Source of the DNA: Siphonodentalium dalli
Taxonomy: Eukaryota; Mollusca; Scaphopoda; Gadilida; Siphonodentaliidae
Assembly: GCA_032622095.1 (NCBI GenBank)
Contig: CP136069.1
Coordinates: 72,191,319-72,255,318 of the forward strand
DNA: 64,000 bases
Direction: 5' to 3'
A program made the translations under genes and the position numbers. Below the pieces are notes generated by a model. It saw only the letters and a list, made by a program, of their open reading frames with translations, made no database searches and was not told the origin of the DNA. Positions 22,455 to 33,700 of this stretch are shown here, in pieces. Positions within the stretch are counted from its first letter, which is position 1. Each line of letters begins with the position of its first letter.

Positions 22455-22690
22455 GGATCTCCTGTACATGGACGACCTTAAACTGTATGCCGATCCAGAT
22501 GAGGCATTAACTGAGCAGCTATACCTTGTCAAAGAATTCAGCGACGACATTATATAGAATGCATTTGGATATGACATGATCATGGTTGACAACGAAGGCT
22601 GGCGAAATAATTTCAACAAGTGATGTAAAGCTGAAAGACGGCGGAGAAATACAAGAATTGGAATCAACCGATATTTGTAAATATATATAA
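22455..22690 (+). pseudogene. Reverse transcriptase fragment of a non-LTR retrotransposon
   Basis: The + strand reads LLYMDDLKLYADPDEAL, which contains the YMDD catalytic motif of reverse transcriptases, then KEFSDDI and a stop. After a frame change comes SDVKLKDGGEIQELE and TDICKY, which fits the segment that follows YMDD in R2/R4-type and similar LINE polymerases. The scrap has no flanking LINE sequence. It is a dead remnant. Confidence 0.65.
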
Positions 22691-22975
22691 ATATTCAGAC
22701 ATTTGCTGATGTAATGGTCAAATGTTCAACATATCAAGATATATGCTACTGAATTGCATTAAAATATGCCATTTAGCTAAGAAACAATCACATTTTGAAC
22801 AAATGGTGATGTAAAAACTGCGTAGCAGCCTTATTGTAGATTCCTGAATACAGGTTAAAATTGGCATATGAACTGAATCCCGAGTACCAATTTAACAGAG
22901 GGGTGTAAATCCTGGAAATGTCTTGAATCCCGCGTACCAAAAGATGGGGTGGGTGACACTTGTGGGCAGCCGTTT

Positions 22976-23425
22976 GGTCGGAAAATACGTCAAATAAAAA
23001 TTAATAGTGGATTGTTTAACTAATTGCATGCACCAAGCATTCAATATAGTTATATTCCATATTAATAGCAATCTTTTCGAAATCAATAATATTATTTCCC
23101 AACCAACGGTGTTCATTTCCAAACCAAAAGTCTTTCTTATATTCAATATGAGACAATTTCATTATAATATATATCGTTTTCTAATCAATGTTGATAGATG
23201 CACATTTAATGTTCTGTTTCAATTCAATAGTACTCATATTCCAACCAATATATAAAACAAATTCTATATTACAACAATTATACGTTCTAATATACCTCAA
23301 TTTACTTTTAATAGCATTTCTATCAATAAACAACAATACGAAACTAACTGTCCATGAAAATCTAACAGTCAAATCCCGAACTAATATGAGTCGATTTATA
23401 ACCAATAGACAAAATACTCAAACAG
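22976..23425 (-). repeat. Left arm of a foldback-type element
   Basis: Read in reverse complement, this matches 29959-30335: for example GTGTTCATTTCCAAACCAAA against its counterpart near 30200-30230, and GGATTGTTTAACTAATTGCA against TGCATGTAATTGTTTAAAC at 30277. The arm is made of 25-35-bp units rich in AACCAAT/CAATA, which look like short tandem subrepeats. Confidence 0.75.
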
Positions 23426-23739
23426 ACGCAAGAGGGCGCTGCGTTGAACCTCCTGCGGTTGGGGGAACCACAGATTATATATATATATTATGTGGAGGAC
23501 TTCGGTTCACGTGACGTCAGCAATATATAAATATACTAACTAGATCTGTGGTTCCCACCACGAGTATACCTTACGTTAGACCAGACGCTAGCTATGTGCC
23601 CTCACTACGCTATAACGTTCTCAGCATGTCGGGAGCGTAACGTTACGGAGTAGTGAGCGGAGTAGACTGAGCCAGCGACGGGACTAACCTTACGTGAGTT
23701 ACGTCACATGAATCAATTATTTCCAACGTCCCTGGGGGC

Positions 23740-24015
23740 GCCATTAGCGTTAATTCGAGAATTGATTATTGGTTTGTAAACGGTAGTTATTAAAATGTCA
23801 ACTGCGATCTTTGAATATTACCGGAAATAGATTATTGATTTTGAAGTTAGATACTGATTGGAATACGAAACATATTGAATTGAAATAGAACAGTAATTTT
23901 GCGTTGATGATAATTGATGTGGATATGATATTTATTAAATATAAGAATGACAAGGTCTATTGATTTGAAAATGAATATCATTGATTGGGGAATTCTATAT
24001 CGATTAGGAAAATAT
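23740..24015 (+). repeat. Internal right-arm-like copy of the foldback element
   Basis: ATTGATTATTGGTTTG, ATTGAATTGAAATAGAACAG, then TCTATTGATTTGAAAATGAA and ATTGATTGGGGAATTC run parallel to the arm at 29959-30335. The last ~62 bp before the LINE match the first ~62 bp after it (29959-30020) with about ten differences. Confidence 0.7.
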
Positions 24016-24429
24016 GTGACGTCATGCGTTAGGTGTAACTGAAAAATTTCTTAGCTCTTAAAAAAATTCATTGGAATTTTTTTTTAAACTGGTTATAATA
24101 TACCATTTTGGCTAAATTTTGTATTATAAGCTACAAATTGTATAGAAAACATATTTATGAAGTTTAAACAGATTTGGAAAGCGGAAAAGTGACTTTAGAG
24201 GAGCACTATTGGAAGAGGATTTCACTTGCAGTGTCAGGTCCGGATTCGGAATTTAGGTGCATGAACGGAAGTCAATATTGAAGTTCAAGGTGAAAGAAGG
24301 ATTCACAAATACTGGTGGTAGGAGATTTAAACTAATGAGAGGATATCTGATGTACCTGGACTTAAAGGTAAGAAGATTAATATTGTTTAACGGCACTGCA
24401 GTTCGTTCGGTGTAGACATAAGAGCGTAA

Positions 24430-25557
24430 ATGCCGGAGACAAGGAATCGGGAAATGCGGAATAGAAGGAGGAGTGTTGCTGTTAGTGTAACAAATTCAGT
24501 GTCCAGGGAAGTAATAAATAAAAACAAACAATCTACAAATAATGGTAAAAGTAAAACAAAATCTAAGTCACAGAAAACAGATAAGGTGTCCAAGAATGAG
24601 AAGGATGTATGCCCATGTAAAAATGGAACAGTTAAACATGGATCTCGAATGCTGAGATGTGATGACTGTCTTCAATGGTGGCATGGAAGCTGTGTACGCT
24701 TAAATGATAAGATATTGGACATTTTTTCATCAAAGAAAATAAAATACAGATGTCCATACTGCACAATTGAGCAGTTAAAGTTAAACAAAGTTTCGAATGT
24801 GGACAACAAAGCTGTGAATGATAAAGTAAGTAACAAGGAAACAAGAAAAAATATTCAAGAAGACATAGTCAAAAGATTAGCAGTAAACGAGGAAGGTGAA
24901 AAAAAGGAAATTGCTGGAGGCATTGTGAGCAATAAGGATTTTTGTCAACAGAAGATAGTTGAAGAGAGTGATACGGTAGGAGTCTCTAACATCAAACCAA
25001 AATTTGGAAGTGTTGTTATTATAGATGGGATATTGGAGGCAGAGAAATACAGATCATCAGCTGTAATTAAAAAAGAACTCACAAAGTTCTTTCCAAACTG
25101 TGTTTTTAAGTACACATATTCGCTAGTTGGAGGGGGAATAGTAGTGTGCTGTGGAGAAGAAACAGACTGTCTGAATATACTACATTTTGACTGGCCAGAG
25201 GAAGCATTTGGTGGGACTGGTAGTAAACTACGTGCACACAGACCAGCTGCAACATATAAATGTGTGCTTAAAAATGTACCAGTTGATGTGAAGGAAAAAG
25301 AGGTTGAAGAAGTATTGGAGAAGAGTGTTGAGCTGAGAGGACATTGTAAAGCTAGAAGGCTTAAATATAGTGACAGTGGAAAGTTTCTGCCTATAATTGT
25401 TGTTGAGTTTGAATGTAGTATTGATGTTAGTAAGACATTTAAAGTAGATTTGAGGTTCAGAAACAGACAAGTAACGGTGCATGAGTATATTTCAAGAGGT
25501 CTTAGGCCTATTAGATGTTTCAAATGTTTCAAATTTGGTCATATAGAAAAATGTTGA
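24430..25557 (+). pseudogene. LINE ORF1: PHD finger and CCHC zinc knuckle, prematurely stopped
   Basis: 375 codons remain. Residues 1-58 are basic (many Arg, Lys and Ser), as expected for an RNA-binding gag-like protein. Residues 61-111 form a PHD-type zinc finger: C61, C63, C77, C80, H85, C88, C108 and C111, with the WWH motif (LQWWHGSC). Residues near 366-375 begin a CCHC knuckle (CFKCFKFGH), where a TGA at 25555 ends the frame. The same frame continues for about 50 more codons with further Cys residues, so the original protein was longer. The role known for such proteins is binding element RNA; PHD fingers occur in ORF1 of some CR1-like LINEs, where histone-tail recognition has been proposed. 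Confidence 0.85.
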
Positions 25558-25845
25558 GATACGAAAGAAGATTGTGAAAAAGAGTATTGTACACCTGAGG
25601 TGAGAACGAAAAAATGCATATTGTGTAAAACTGAGGAACCTGGCACATATGCAAAGAATTGTCCACAGTTTGTAAAGTGGAAGAATATTCTGAAAGAAAG
25701 GGTGTAGAGATGTAATAATGAGAATAGAAACAAGATGAAGGTACACATGTAGTTTTAGTATATTTAACTTGTATTAATAGAAACTGTTATAAATGAAATT
25801 GTATATTTATATGATGTGTATTGATTCATTGATGTTATTTATTGT

Positions 25846-28800
25846 ATGTTTGATATGTATACTAAAATGAGATTTGCACAAGCAAACATTAGATCACTGA
25901 ACATGTCGGCTGGACTGATAGATCAAATGTGCAGGAAAGAGAAGATAAACATTATGTGCATATCAGAGCTATGGCATCCTGAAAATGAGAAGATTGAGAT
26001 TTTAAAAGGATGGAAATGGAATATGAAGAAACGGAAAGAGAAGAGAGGAGGATGAGTTGCCATAGCTTATAACCACAACATGAAGGTCATAGACAGAAAG
26101 GATTTAGAAGTTGATGATATTGAGGCTGTCTGGAGTGAAATTTACTCAGACAATGTAAATTTCCTACTGGGATCAGTGTATGTGCGACCAAATGAAGTTG
26201 CCGAGATGAAAATACTGATTGGAAAGATTGAGACCATAATGAGCTCGGAGCGACTGCCTGTCTTTATAGCTGGATACCTAAATGCAACACATCACTATTG
26301 GAAGGACAAAGGAGAGAATGACTTAGGCAAAGAATTAATGAAACTAATTAGCACGAAACCATTAACAATCCTGAACGATGATAAGCCGACAAGATAGAGC
26401 AGTATTATAGATCTAACTATTTGCGAAGATACGATTGCGAAGTTTGTATGCGGTTGGGAGGTCAGAGAAGAAGTGTATCTGAGAACTGACCACAGGCTCA
26501 TAACCTTTGATGTAGGAGAAAAGCCAGAGACCATTATTAAAGAAATAAAAGATATGAAGAATGCAAAGTGGGAAGAGTGGTAAAGAAAAAGTGATGAGGA
26601 ATTCAAGAAATGGCTGGAAGAAAGGACAGGAATAGAGAGTAGTGAGGAACTTTACAGTAGTTTCTTGAAGATATATCATGAAATTGAATCTGAATGCTTT
26701 AAGAAGAAAAATGTGACAATATACAGTAAGGGATGGTGGAATGAAGATTTAACACAGAAGGTGAAGAAGGTCAGAGCTTTAAGAAGGAAATATAACTACA
26801 GGAGTGATCCAACAAATGAAATTGCGTTAAAGGAAGCTGTAAAAGAGTTCAAAGTAGCAGTTAAAAGGGCAAAGGAACAATACTGGGAAAAGATGCTAGA
26901 AAAACTGCAACGTATGGGGTACTCTTCACAAGATTTTTGGAAGATTATCAATGCAGCTAAGAATGAAGGAAAGAAAAGAAGCATACAGCCAATAATAAAA
27001 GGAGATGGCAGTGTGGTGAGTAAAGATGAAGATATCACGGAAGAGATGTTAAAGGTGTACGGTAAGGAAGTTTTTGAAATTCCGGATGGGAATTGGATAA
27101 AAGAAGTGGAAGATGAAGTAGTGAAGATAACAGAGGAACAAAAGAAAGAGATAAAAAAAAGAGAAACTATTCACCCAGTGGACAAGAAAATGGAGATATT
27201 CAACTGGAGGAAGTGGAAATGGCAATTAAAATGATGAAGAATGCATCGGCACCAAATCCAGATGAAGGTGTATATATAGACATTGTAAAAAGAGCAGGGT
27301 GTAACCTACACAAAGCAATTTCCGCGTGGGAAACTGGGCAGATTCCAAAAGCATTCAAAAGAGATTGGAAGAAGATGATTCCTAAACCAAACAAGGATGA
27401 TTACCACAAAGCTAAATCATACAGTCATATAACACTTGAAAGTGTTATTGGGAAATTGATGGAAAGAGTAGTTCAAAATAGACTTAATTGGAAGATGGAG
27501 GCATGGGTGGAATGGCGAATACACAAGATGCTTACCGGAAATTGCGGAGCTGTCCCAATGGAGTACTCAGGATGGTACAGGCTGTGTACAACGGATGGAA
27601 TGAAGGAAAGGCAGTTGTAGCTACGATAATGGATTATGAAAGTTGCTATGAGAGAATATGGAGAGGAGGATTGATGAAGAAACTGATGGAGATGAAAATT
27701 GATGGCAGAATGCTGTGTTATCTGAACGACTATCTGAATGAAAGACAGTACACAATTACAGAGAATCAACATACGTCCCAGGCTTTTCAGTCAACAATTG
27801 GAATACCACAAGGGTCTGTGATTTCATCTTTACTATGCAATGTATACACTGCGGACTCGCTGAAACATTTACAGATAGAGGCACACAATGAATTTGCAGA
27901 TGGCACAGTGATGTGGTGGAGTGGGAAGGATGTAACTGAGCTAAGTGAAAGGGCTCAGAGAGATATGGATAAGGTAACAGACACTTGGTGCAATACATGG
28001 AATATGAAGATTTCTGCTGAAAAAACAAAGGTGATGATTTTCAATCCACCCAGGAAAGAAGTTATAAAAGACATTAATTTGAAGATAGGTGGTAACAAGG
28101 TTGAATTCACAGAGTGCCAACGGATACTTGGGATTGTGGTAGACAATAAAATGAATTTTAAAGAGCACATAAGGCATATGAAGAGGAGAGCGTATGCTGC
28201 AACAAAGAACACAATGGACTTCACTAATCCAGCTAAGGGACCATGTATGGATGTGAGAGTGAAGCTGTTCAATGCCCTGGTAAAACCATGTTTTGTGTAT
28301 GGAATTGCAACAGTTGTTGCTGCTAAGGATCAGTATGTAAAGGCAATGGAAGATGTGCAGAGAGCAGCACTTCTAAAGATAACAGGATGCATGAGAAGAT
28401 CTTCATCGGTGGCACTGGAGGTACTGACAAACACACTACCGGCTGATGTACTTTTTGATGCAAGGGTGGCGCAGGAGTAAGCAGGACTAATTGCAAAGAA
28501 TAACAAACACCCATTGAAGACAGATTTTTTATAAATGGAGGGTTGAGCATGAAGGTAACGAGAAGATTGCGAGTCCTTTCACACTAATGAAAACGTGTTT
28601 CAATACAACGCAGACAGGGTTAAAAGAAGAGAGCATTGAAGGTGATTTCACATTTGACAAAGAATTCATCTGTTTTGGACTTTCGAAGAGAGAAGTGGCT
28701 AGCTGTGTGGAAGAATGTGAAGACATGAACGGAAACAAAGAAGAAGAGTGTCAAAATGTGAAGACTTGGTGGAAAACATGAAGGATGGGCATATAGCTGT

Positions 28801-29778
28801 GTTCAGTGATGGGGCAACGAACGCTAGACACGGAGAACATGGCAAAGGGGAGTCTGGTGCGGCGGCGGTGATTTTTATGTACGGAGAACGAAGAAACAAG
28901 CAAGTGTGAAGGTATATGTTGGACCGATGTGTGCAGCTATAGAAGCGGAACTTAAAGTAGTAGAAATTGGGCTGTAGTATCTTATACAAGTCAGTGTAAG
29001 GAACAAGGAAATAAGAGTGTTTACGGACTGCAGAGCTGTCATTAAAATTGTGCAGTCGCATGAGATTCCGAGAGAGCAGATAGAAGAAGTAGTAAGGATA
29101 AGAAGACATATGCAGAATCTGAGCAAAGATGGGAATAGTTTAGACTACACATGGGTGCCTGGTCATATGGATATAGAGGGCAATGAAATGGCCGACACAC
29201 TTGCCAAAGATGCATGTGTTACAAAACAATTTACGGCGGTTACAGAGTCAAACGAATGTAGTGCAGAACGTGTACCGAAGAAGGAGGCAAATAAAATAAT
29301 AAAAACTAAGGCAATTGAGAGATGGGACTACAGATACGAATTTGGAGAAGAAAGGCATATAAATCAGCATATAAATGAAGTTGGAAAAGTGAAGTTTTTC
29401 AAAGGGAAGTCGAGAAGAGTTGGAATGATCATCAACCAGCAGCTAGCAGGACAACATCGATTACATAGTAGCAGAGTAAAATGGGATAACAAATGCACTA
29501 CAGATCTGTGTGATGAATGTGAAGAGAGAGAAGATATCAACCATTACATTAACAGGTGCAAGAAGTTTGAGAGTGAGAGAGGAGTATTGGAAGAGAGTTA
29601 CAGAACGATTTTATATGCGGGTGGCGATGAAGAGGTGAGGATGAGGCTACAAGTTCTTACGGGGAATGACACTGAGATGGAGGCAGTACAGATAAAACAG
29701 ATGTTAGAGGCTTTCCAATCATACATTATATCTTCCAAACGTGTTGATGGAACTGAAAGTACAGTTGTGGCAAACTAA
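25846..29778 (+). pseudogene. LINE ORF2: endonuclease, reverse transcriptase, RNase H, broken
   Basis: Endonuclease region (25846-26600): QANIRSL, ISELW, FIAGYLNATHHYW and RTDHRLITFD. The usual GD.N motif has become GYLN, losing its catalytic Asp. In-frame stops lie at 26053, 26395 and 26581. Reverse transcriptase (about 27190-28300): GIPQGSVIS is intact, but the catalytic YADD box reads FADG. The frame shifts near 27180 and again near 27490. RNase H (28760-29220): FSDGA, FTDCRAVI and WVPGHMDIEGNEMAD, with another frame change between them. A Cys/His cluster (CDECEEREDINHYINRC) follows at 29510-29560. At least three stops and three frameshifts make this a dead copy. Confidence 0.9.
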
Positions 29779-29958
29779 ATAATTAACAATGTTACGCCTA
29801 ACGCATGCGCACAAGAGTATTTTAAAATGTACAAGTGTATCACAGCACATATAGTTAAGCACACACGAGAAAGTACACGAGAAGAGAGTACAACGAGACC
29901 ATTACTGGAATGACTTTACAGTCCAAGCAGTTAGAAGAAGAAGAACAACAACAACATG

Positions 29959-30335
29959 TCTATTGGTTTGGAAACGAACATCGTTGATTGGGGAAATCTA
30001 TATTGATTAGGAAAATATGGCTATTGAAACGGAATATACATATATTGAATATGCGATAGCTGTACTAACTGTTCGTTACTAGATATTGGTTGAACACTGA
30101 ATAACATTAATTGAAATAGAACATTAATTCTGTATCGGTCAACATTGATTATCAAATGATATATATTAAAATTGAATTGTCTCCTATTGAATATAAGAAC
30201 GACTATTGGTTTGAAATTGACACCATTGGTTTGAGAAAGGATGCTATTAAAATGGACTTATATTGTATGTACTGTGCATGTAATTGTTTAAACAAACCAC
30301 CATTAACTTTTATTTCATGTAATTTCCGCCCATAG
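29959..30335 (+). repeat. Right arm of the foldback-type element
   Basis: Complementary to 22976-23425, ending ATGTAATTTCCGCC against GGTCGGAAAATACGTCAAAT at the left end. Its outer boundary lies within about 20 bp of a TATATAA sequence upstream of the first exon of the Ly6-type gene. Confidence 0.75.
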
Positions 30336-30345
30336 ACACCCTCAT

Positions 30346-30352
30346 GTATATA
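30346..30352 (+). promoter_or_regulatory. Candidate TATA box for the Ly6-type gene
   Basis: TATATAA lies about 250 bp before the chosen ATG, just outside the foldback arm. AT-rich sequence makes chance matches common; there is no transcript evidence. If real, the 5' leader would be about 220 nt and would contain upstream ATGs. Confidence 0.2.
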
Positions 30353-30604
30353 ACCACTGATGAAAGTTCCAAATTGACCTGAGATTGGGGTTGTAATTAT
30401 GTAATCATCACTTCACATCGTCGATATTGTGTCCAATACGATGAATGTGACATTTGACAAACAAAACTGTACACTTTGGGACAATCCTGAACAAATACCA
30501 ACCCACGACATGATGTGTTTGTATTTGTATTCGCTCGCCTTCGCGGTGTTGTTGGTGTATCTGATGCGCTGCGATGTGAATTAAAGACAAAGAACCCGGA
30601 TGAA

Positions 30605-30704
30605 ATGAACCCTCTGCGCATAGGATACATATTTATTGTTCTCTTCATTGCGATTCCAGGAGTTCTTAATGCTGACGAAGACACTGACGAAGATATCGAT
30701 AAAG
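30605..30704 (+). CDS. Ly6-type gene exon 1: signal peptide
   Basis: Encodes residues 1-33 plus one base: MNPLRIGYIFIVLF, a hydrophobic core, then a cleavage-like LNA before acidic ADEDTDEDIDK. The donor is AAAG|GTTGGT. An in-frame ATG at 30515 would add 30 residues ahead of the signal sequence. I chose 30605 because it places a normal signal peptide at the N-terminus. Confidence 0.82.
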
Positions 30705-33700
30705 GTTGGTGTGTTTATAATGGGGAGGGGAGGGTCAACTGACCAATTTCGAATGGGGATTCCATGCAAATCTCCGGAGCGAAAATCTCAGAGTAGCAAA
30801 TATTTCTGGGTGTGACCTGATGCGGTAATGAAAACAATAGCATTTTATACAAGGTACCTGTACATTTTAAGGTCCATGTGCTAGATATAATTATGTATAT
30901 CTTGGGCACAGCTGCATGTTATATGCACTTGTCTCCGAGTGTTGCCCTTTGTACATGCCTGGGACTATATAACACACAAGGCACTTTTTACAATTGTTAT
31001 ATATCAATAGATTTTTATCTAGCGGATGAGATTGGTAAATATTCCATTGACATGTTGGTGTTTTATTTTTGAAGTTCACAGTGATTTTTTTTAAGTATGT
31101 AATTCCAGAAAAAAACATTCTCAAAATTTAATTTATTGCGAGAAATGATAATTTACCAAACCTTAAAGACAGTTTAATGTCTTGAGTGTTCAATTATAAG
31201 GCACTATGCGTGCTTTATTTACCAGACAACACTTACATCTTAATATATAACTTTTGCCTCCTTCTTAATAAAATGTATTCCAGTTAAAATATTTGAAATA
31301 ATACTATAATGATACATATTGCTATGTTCATTGTTACTTATACATACATGTAACTATACTATATAGCTATAGCTATTTATAGAACATATATTTCCGCAGC
31401 ATCTGGTACAGCAGTTTGTACCTAATAACGTATAAATATGCATGTCTCGCACTGAATGGTATGGAGCATGGGACAAAGTGACAAACCGATGAACAGGAAT
31501 AGCGTGGAACCGACCATTTCTCGAAGAATATCCCACGTGGACTGTGTGAAGAGCGCGTTTTTTAGTGTGAAGCGAAGCCAGATATTCACCGAACCGACTT
31601 TAGGAAGGCACTGACCAAATTGACGACCAAGTTCAAATTGCAAGGATGTACTTGGTGTAATGGGTACGGCTATGATGGGATGGAAACGGCCGGTTCATCC
31701 ACTATCTCAATATATTATTAGGTCTCGAGAATTCAAATTTCTCGGTAAGATTCATTAACCAAAAGGAAGATTGTGTTCAAATTTCAGGGACATGTTTAAA
31801 GATGCGTAATTCGAATTAACGCTCGAAAATTACTATTTCCTTGGCTTCGGGGGTAAAAAATATTTGATTCGAGTCGAGGAACCCACCCATCAAAACATCA
31901 GATATCGATGTTTGAAATCTATTATTTTTCACCACCGATAATTTTAAGTGGCCCTGTAAACAGTCGACGAGAAGACTTTCTCTGACCAAATTGCGGATGA
32001 AGATGGATCATTCTAAAATCAAGTGGCTTTTGTCTGTCAGATATTTGACAAACCGGCAAAATTTAGTTTAACAGAATGTTGATACATAACAGGTTTTGGG
32101 CAATTTTATACTATAGTTGACTGTGGGTAGAATTATTTTTGGGCAATTACTCCATTCTGATAACTGAAGCGGCATGTCAAAAAATGTTGTTGTTGTTGTT
32201 GTTGTTGTTGGAATCTGATGATATGGGGACCATCGAATCGGATTGAGTACCTTTAAGTGTTGTCTCCATAGGAAATGTGAACCATTCTTGCGATATACCT
32301 GAAGAAATAAGGGTTCATGGAGTTTTCATTTGCAAGGAATGATACGCTATAGTCAAAAATGAAGACTATGCAGGTTCCAATTTCAAGGATGTAACCTCGT
32401 GCTTTAAACTAGCAGGTGGAGCTGGGAGGGGTTCGAAAGGTACTGGACACTTAGCTAGCAATACACGAATTCATGGGTTTGTAGGAGGGCTTAACAATAG
32501 GTTGTTAAGCACATAAGGGCTCTCTACCTGTCAGTTTGTCCTGTGTTAGTCATGGGGGTACTGTTTCGATGGTTTAATTATTTTATAAAGTTACCATAGT
32601 ATACAAAATTGGATGATGTTTGAATACGAAGTATGTGTTTGGTAGCCGGTGTGGACCAGCTCTGTATGATACTGTCAAATAATTAACACCCATAGCCACT
32701 TGATTTTAGGGTCATCCATTTTCATCCGCAATTTCGTCCGAGACCGTCGGCTTGAGGATTATTTGCCAGGCCCCCAAAAATTACATATCTCGGGAAATAA
32801 AAAAATTCAAAATTCAACAACAACATCTTTTGAAATGCCGCTTCAGTTATCAGAATCGATTAATTACACAAAAATAATGCTAACCACAGTCAACTGTAGT
32901 ATAAAATTGCCCAAAACCTGTCATTTATTAACATTTTGTTCAACGAAATTAGGCCTTAATATACAGAGTTATTCATCTTCATCCGCAATTTGGGCCAGGA
33001 ACGTCGGCTCCTCGACTTTTTGCCGGGCCGCCAAAAAGTACGGTGGTGAAAAATAATAGATTTCAAAAATTGAAACCCCCTAGCAACGTCCCTGCATTCG
33101 AATGTAAAAATTGGCCAAATACCGAACACCAAAGGATGGCGACAGATGAGATACAACCTAGTTAACCCTTTCATGACGGGAGCTGCGCTGGTGCATCAGT
33201 AAAGACTATGTGTCAGTGCATTCTCTATTATATATGGGAGTCTCCCATGGGGAGTTCTACATAAACCATTTTACACTATAGTATGCGTGTAGAACTGTAT
33301 ACAGATCTACACCAATGTAAACACACCCTAAGTGGTTAGCACTTGTATCACAATCCCTGTCTGTCATATAAGGATTAACTGCCATGTGGACTGTTTTTAT
33401 GGAGATGTAACGGTGAGGTAAGTGGACATAACTTGTGTAAAACCCGAAGGGTTTTACATACAAGTTATGACCACTTACATCACCGTTACATCTCCATAAA
33501 AATAGTCCACATGACAGTTAATCCTTATATTTATATACATTTAGCGAGAAAGCCACTTTTGTAAATATATTTAAATCGAAAAGTGTATCGTGACAAGATC
33601 AGCCCAAAATACCCAATAGCACACTTGCCAAAAGTTAATAGGAACAATTTATCTTCATATTGAAACCCGATGATGTATTAAGTCAATCCTGCGCGAGTCC

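Larger units (their letters stand above)
24016..29955 (+). mobile_element. Degenerate I-group-like LINE, near full length
   Basis: A non-LTR retrotransposon of about 5.9 kb. The order is 5' untranslated region, ORF1 (24430, PHD finger and CCHC knuckle), ORF2 (25846-29778: AP-type endonuclease, reverse transcriptase, RNase H), then a 3' end closing in AGAAGAAGAACAACAACAAC. RNase H after RT is a trait of the I/Ingi/R1/LOA side of LINE phylogeny; the exact clade cannot be fixed by eye. Stops, frameshifts and altered catalytic residues show it is inactive. It sits inside the foldback repeat. A 62-bp flanking similarity may be an old target duplication or simply repeat units. Confidence 0.9.

Noticed and set aside
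30515-30604. Upstream in-frame ATG as start of the Ly6-type protein
   Set aside because: It would bury the signal peptide 30 residues inside the protein. The ATG at 30605 gives a standard secretory N-terminus.
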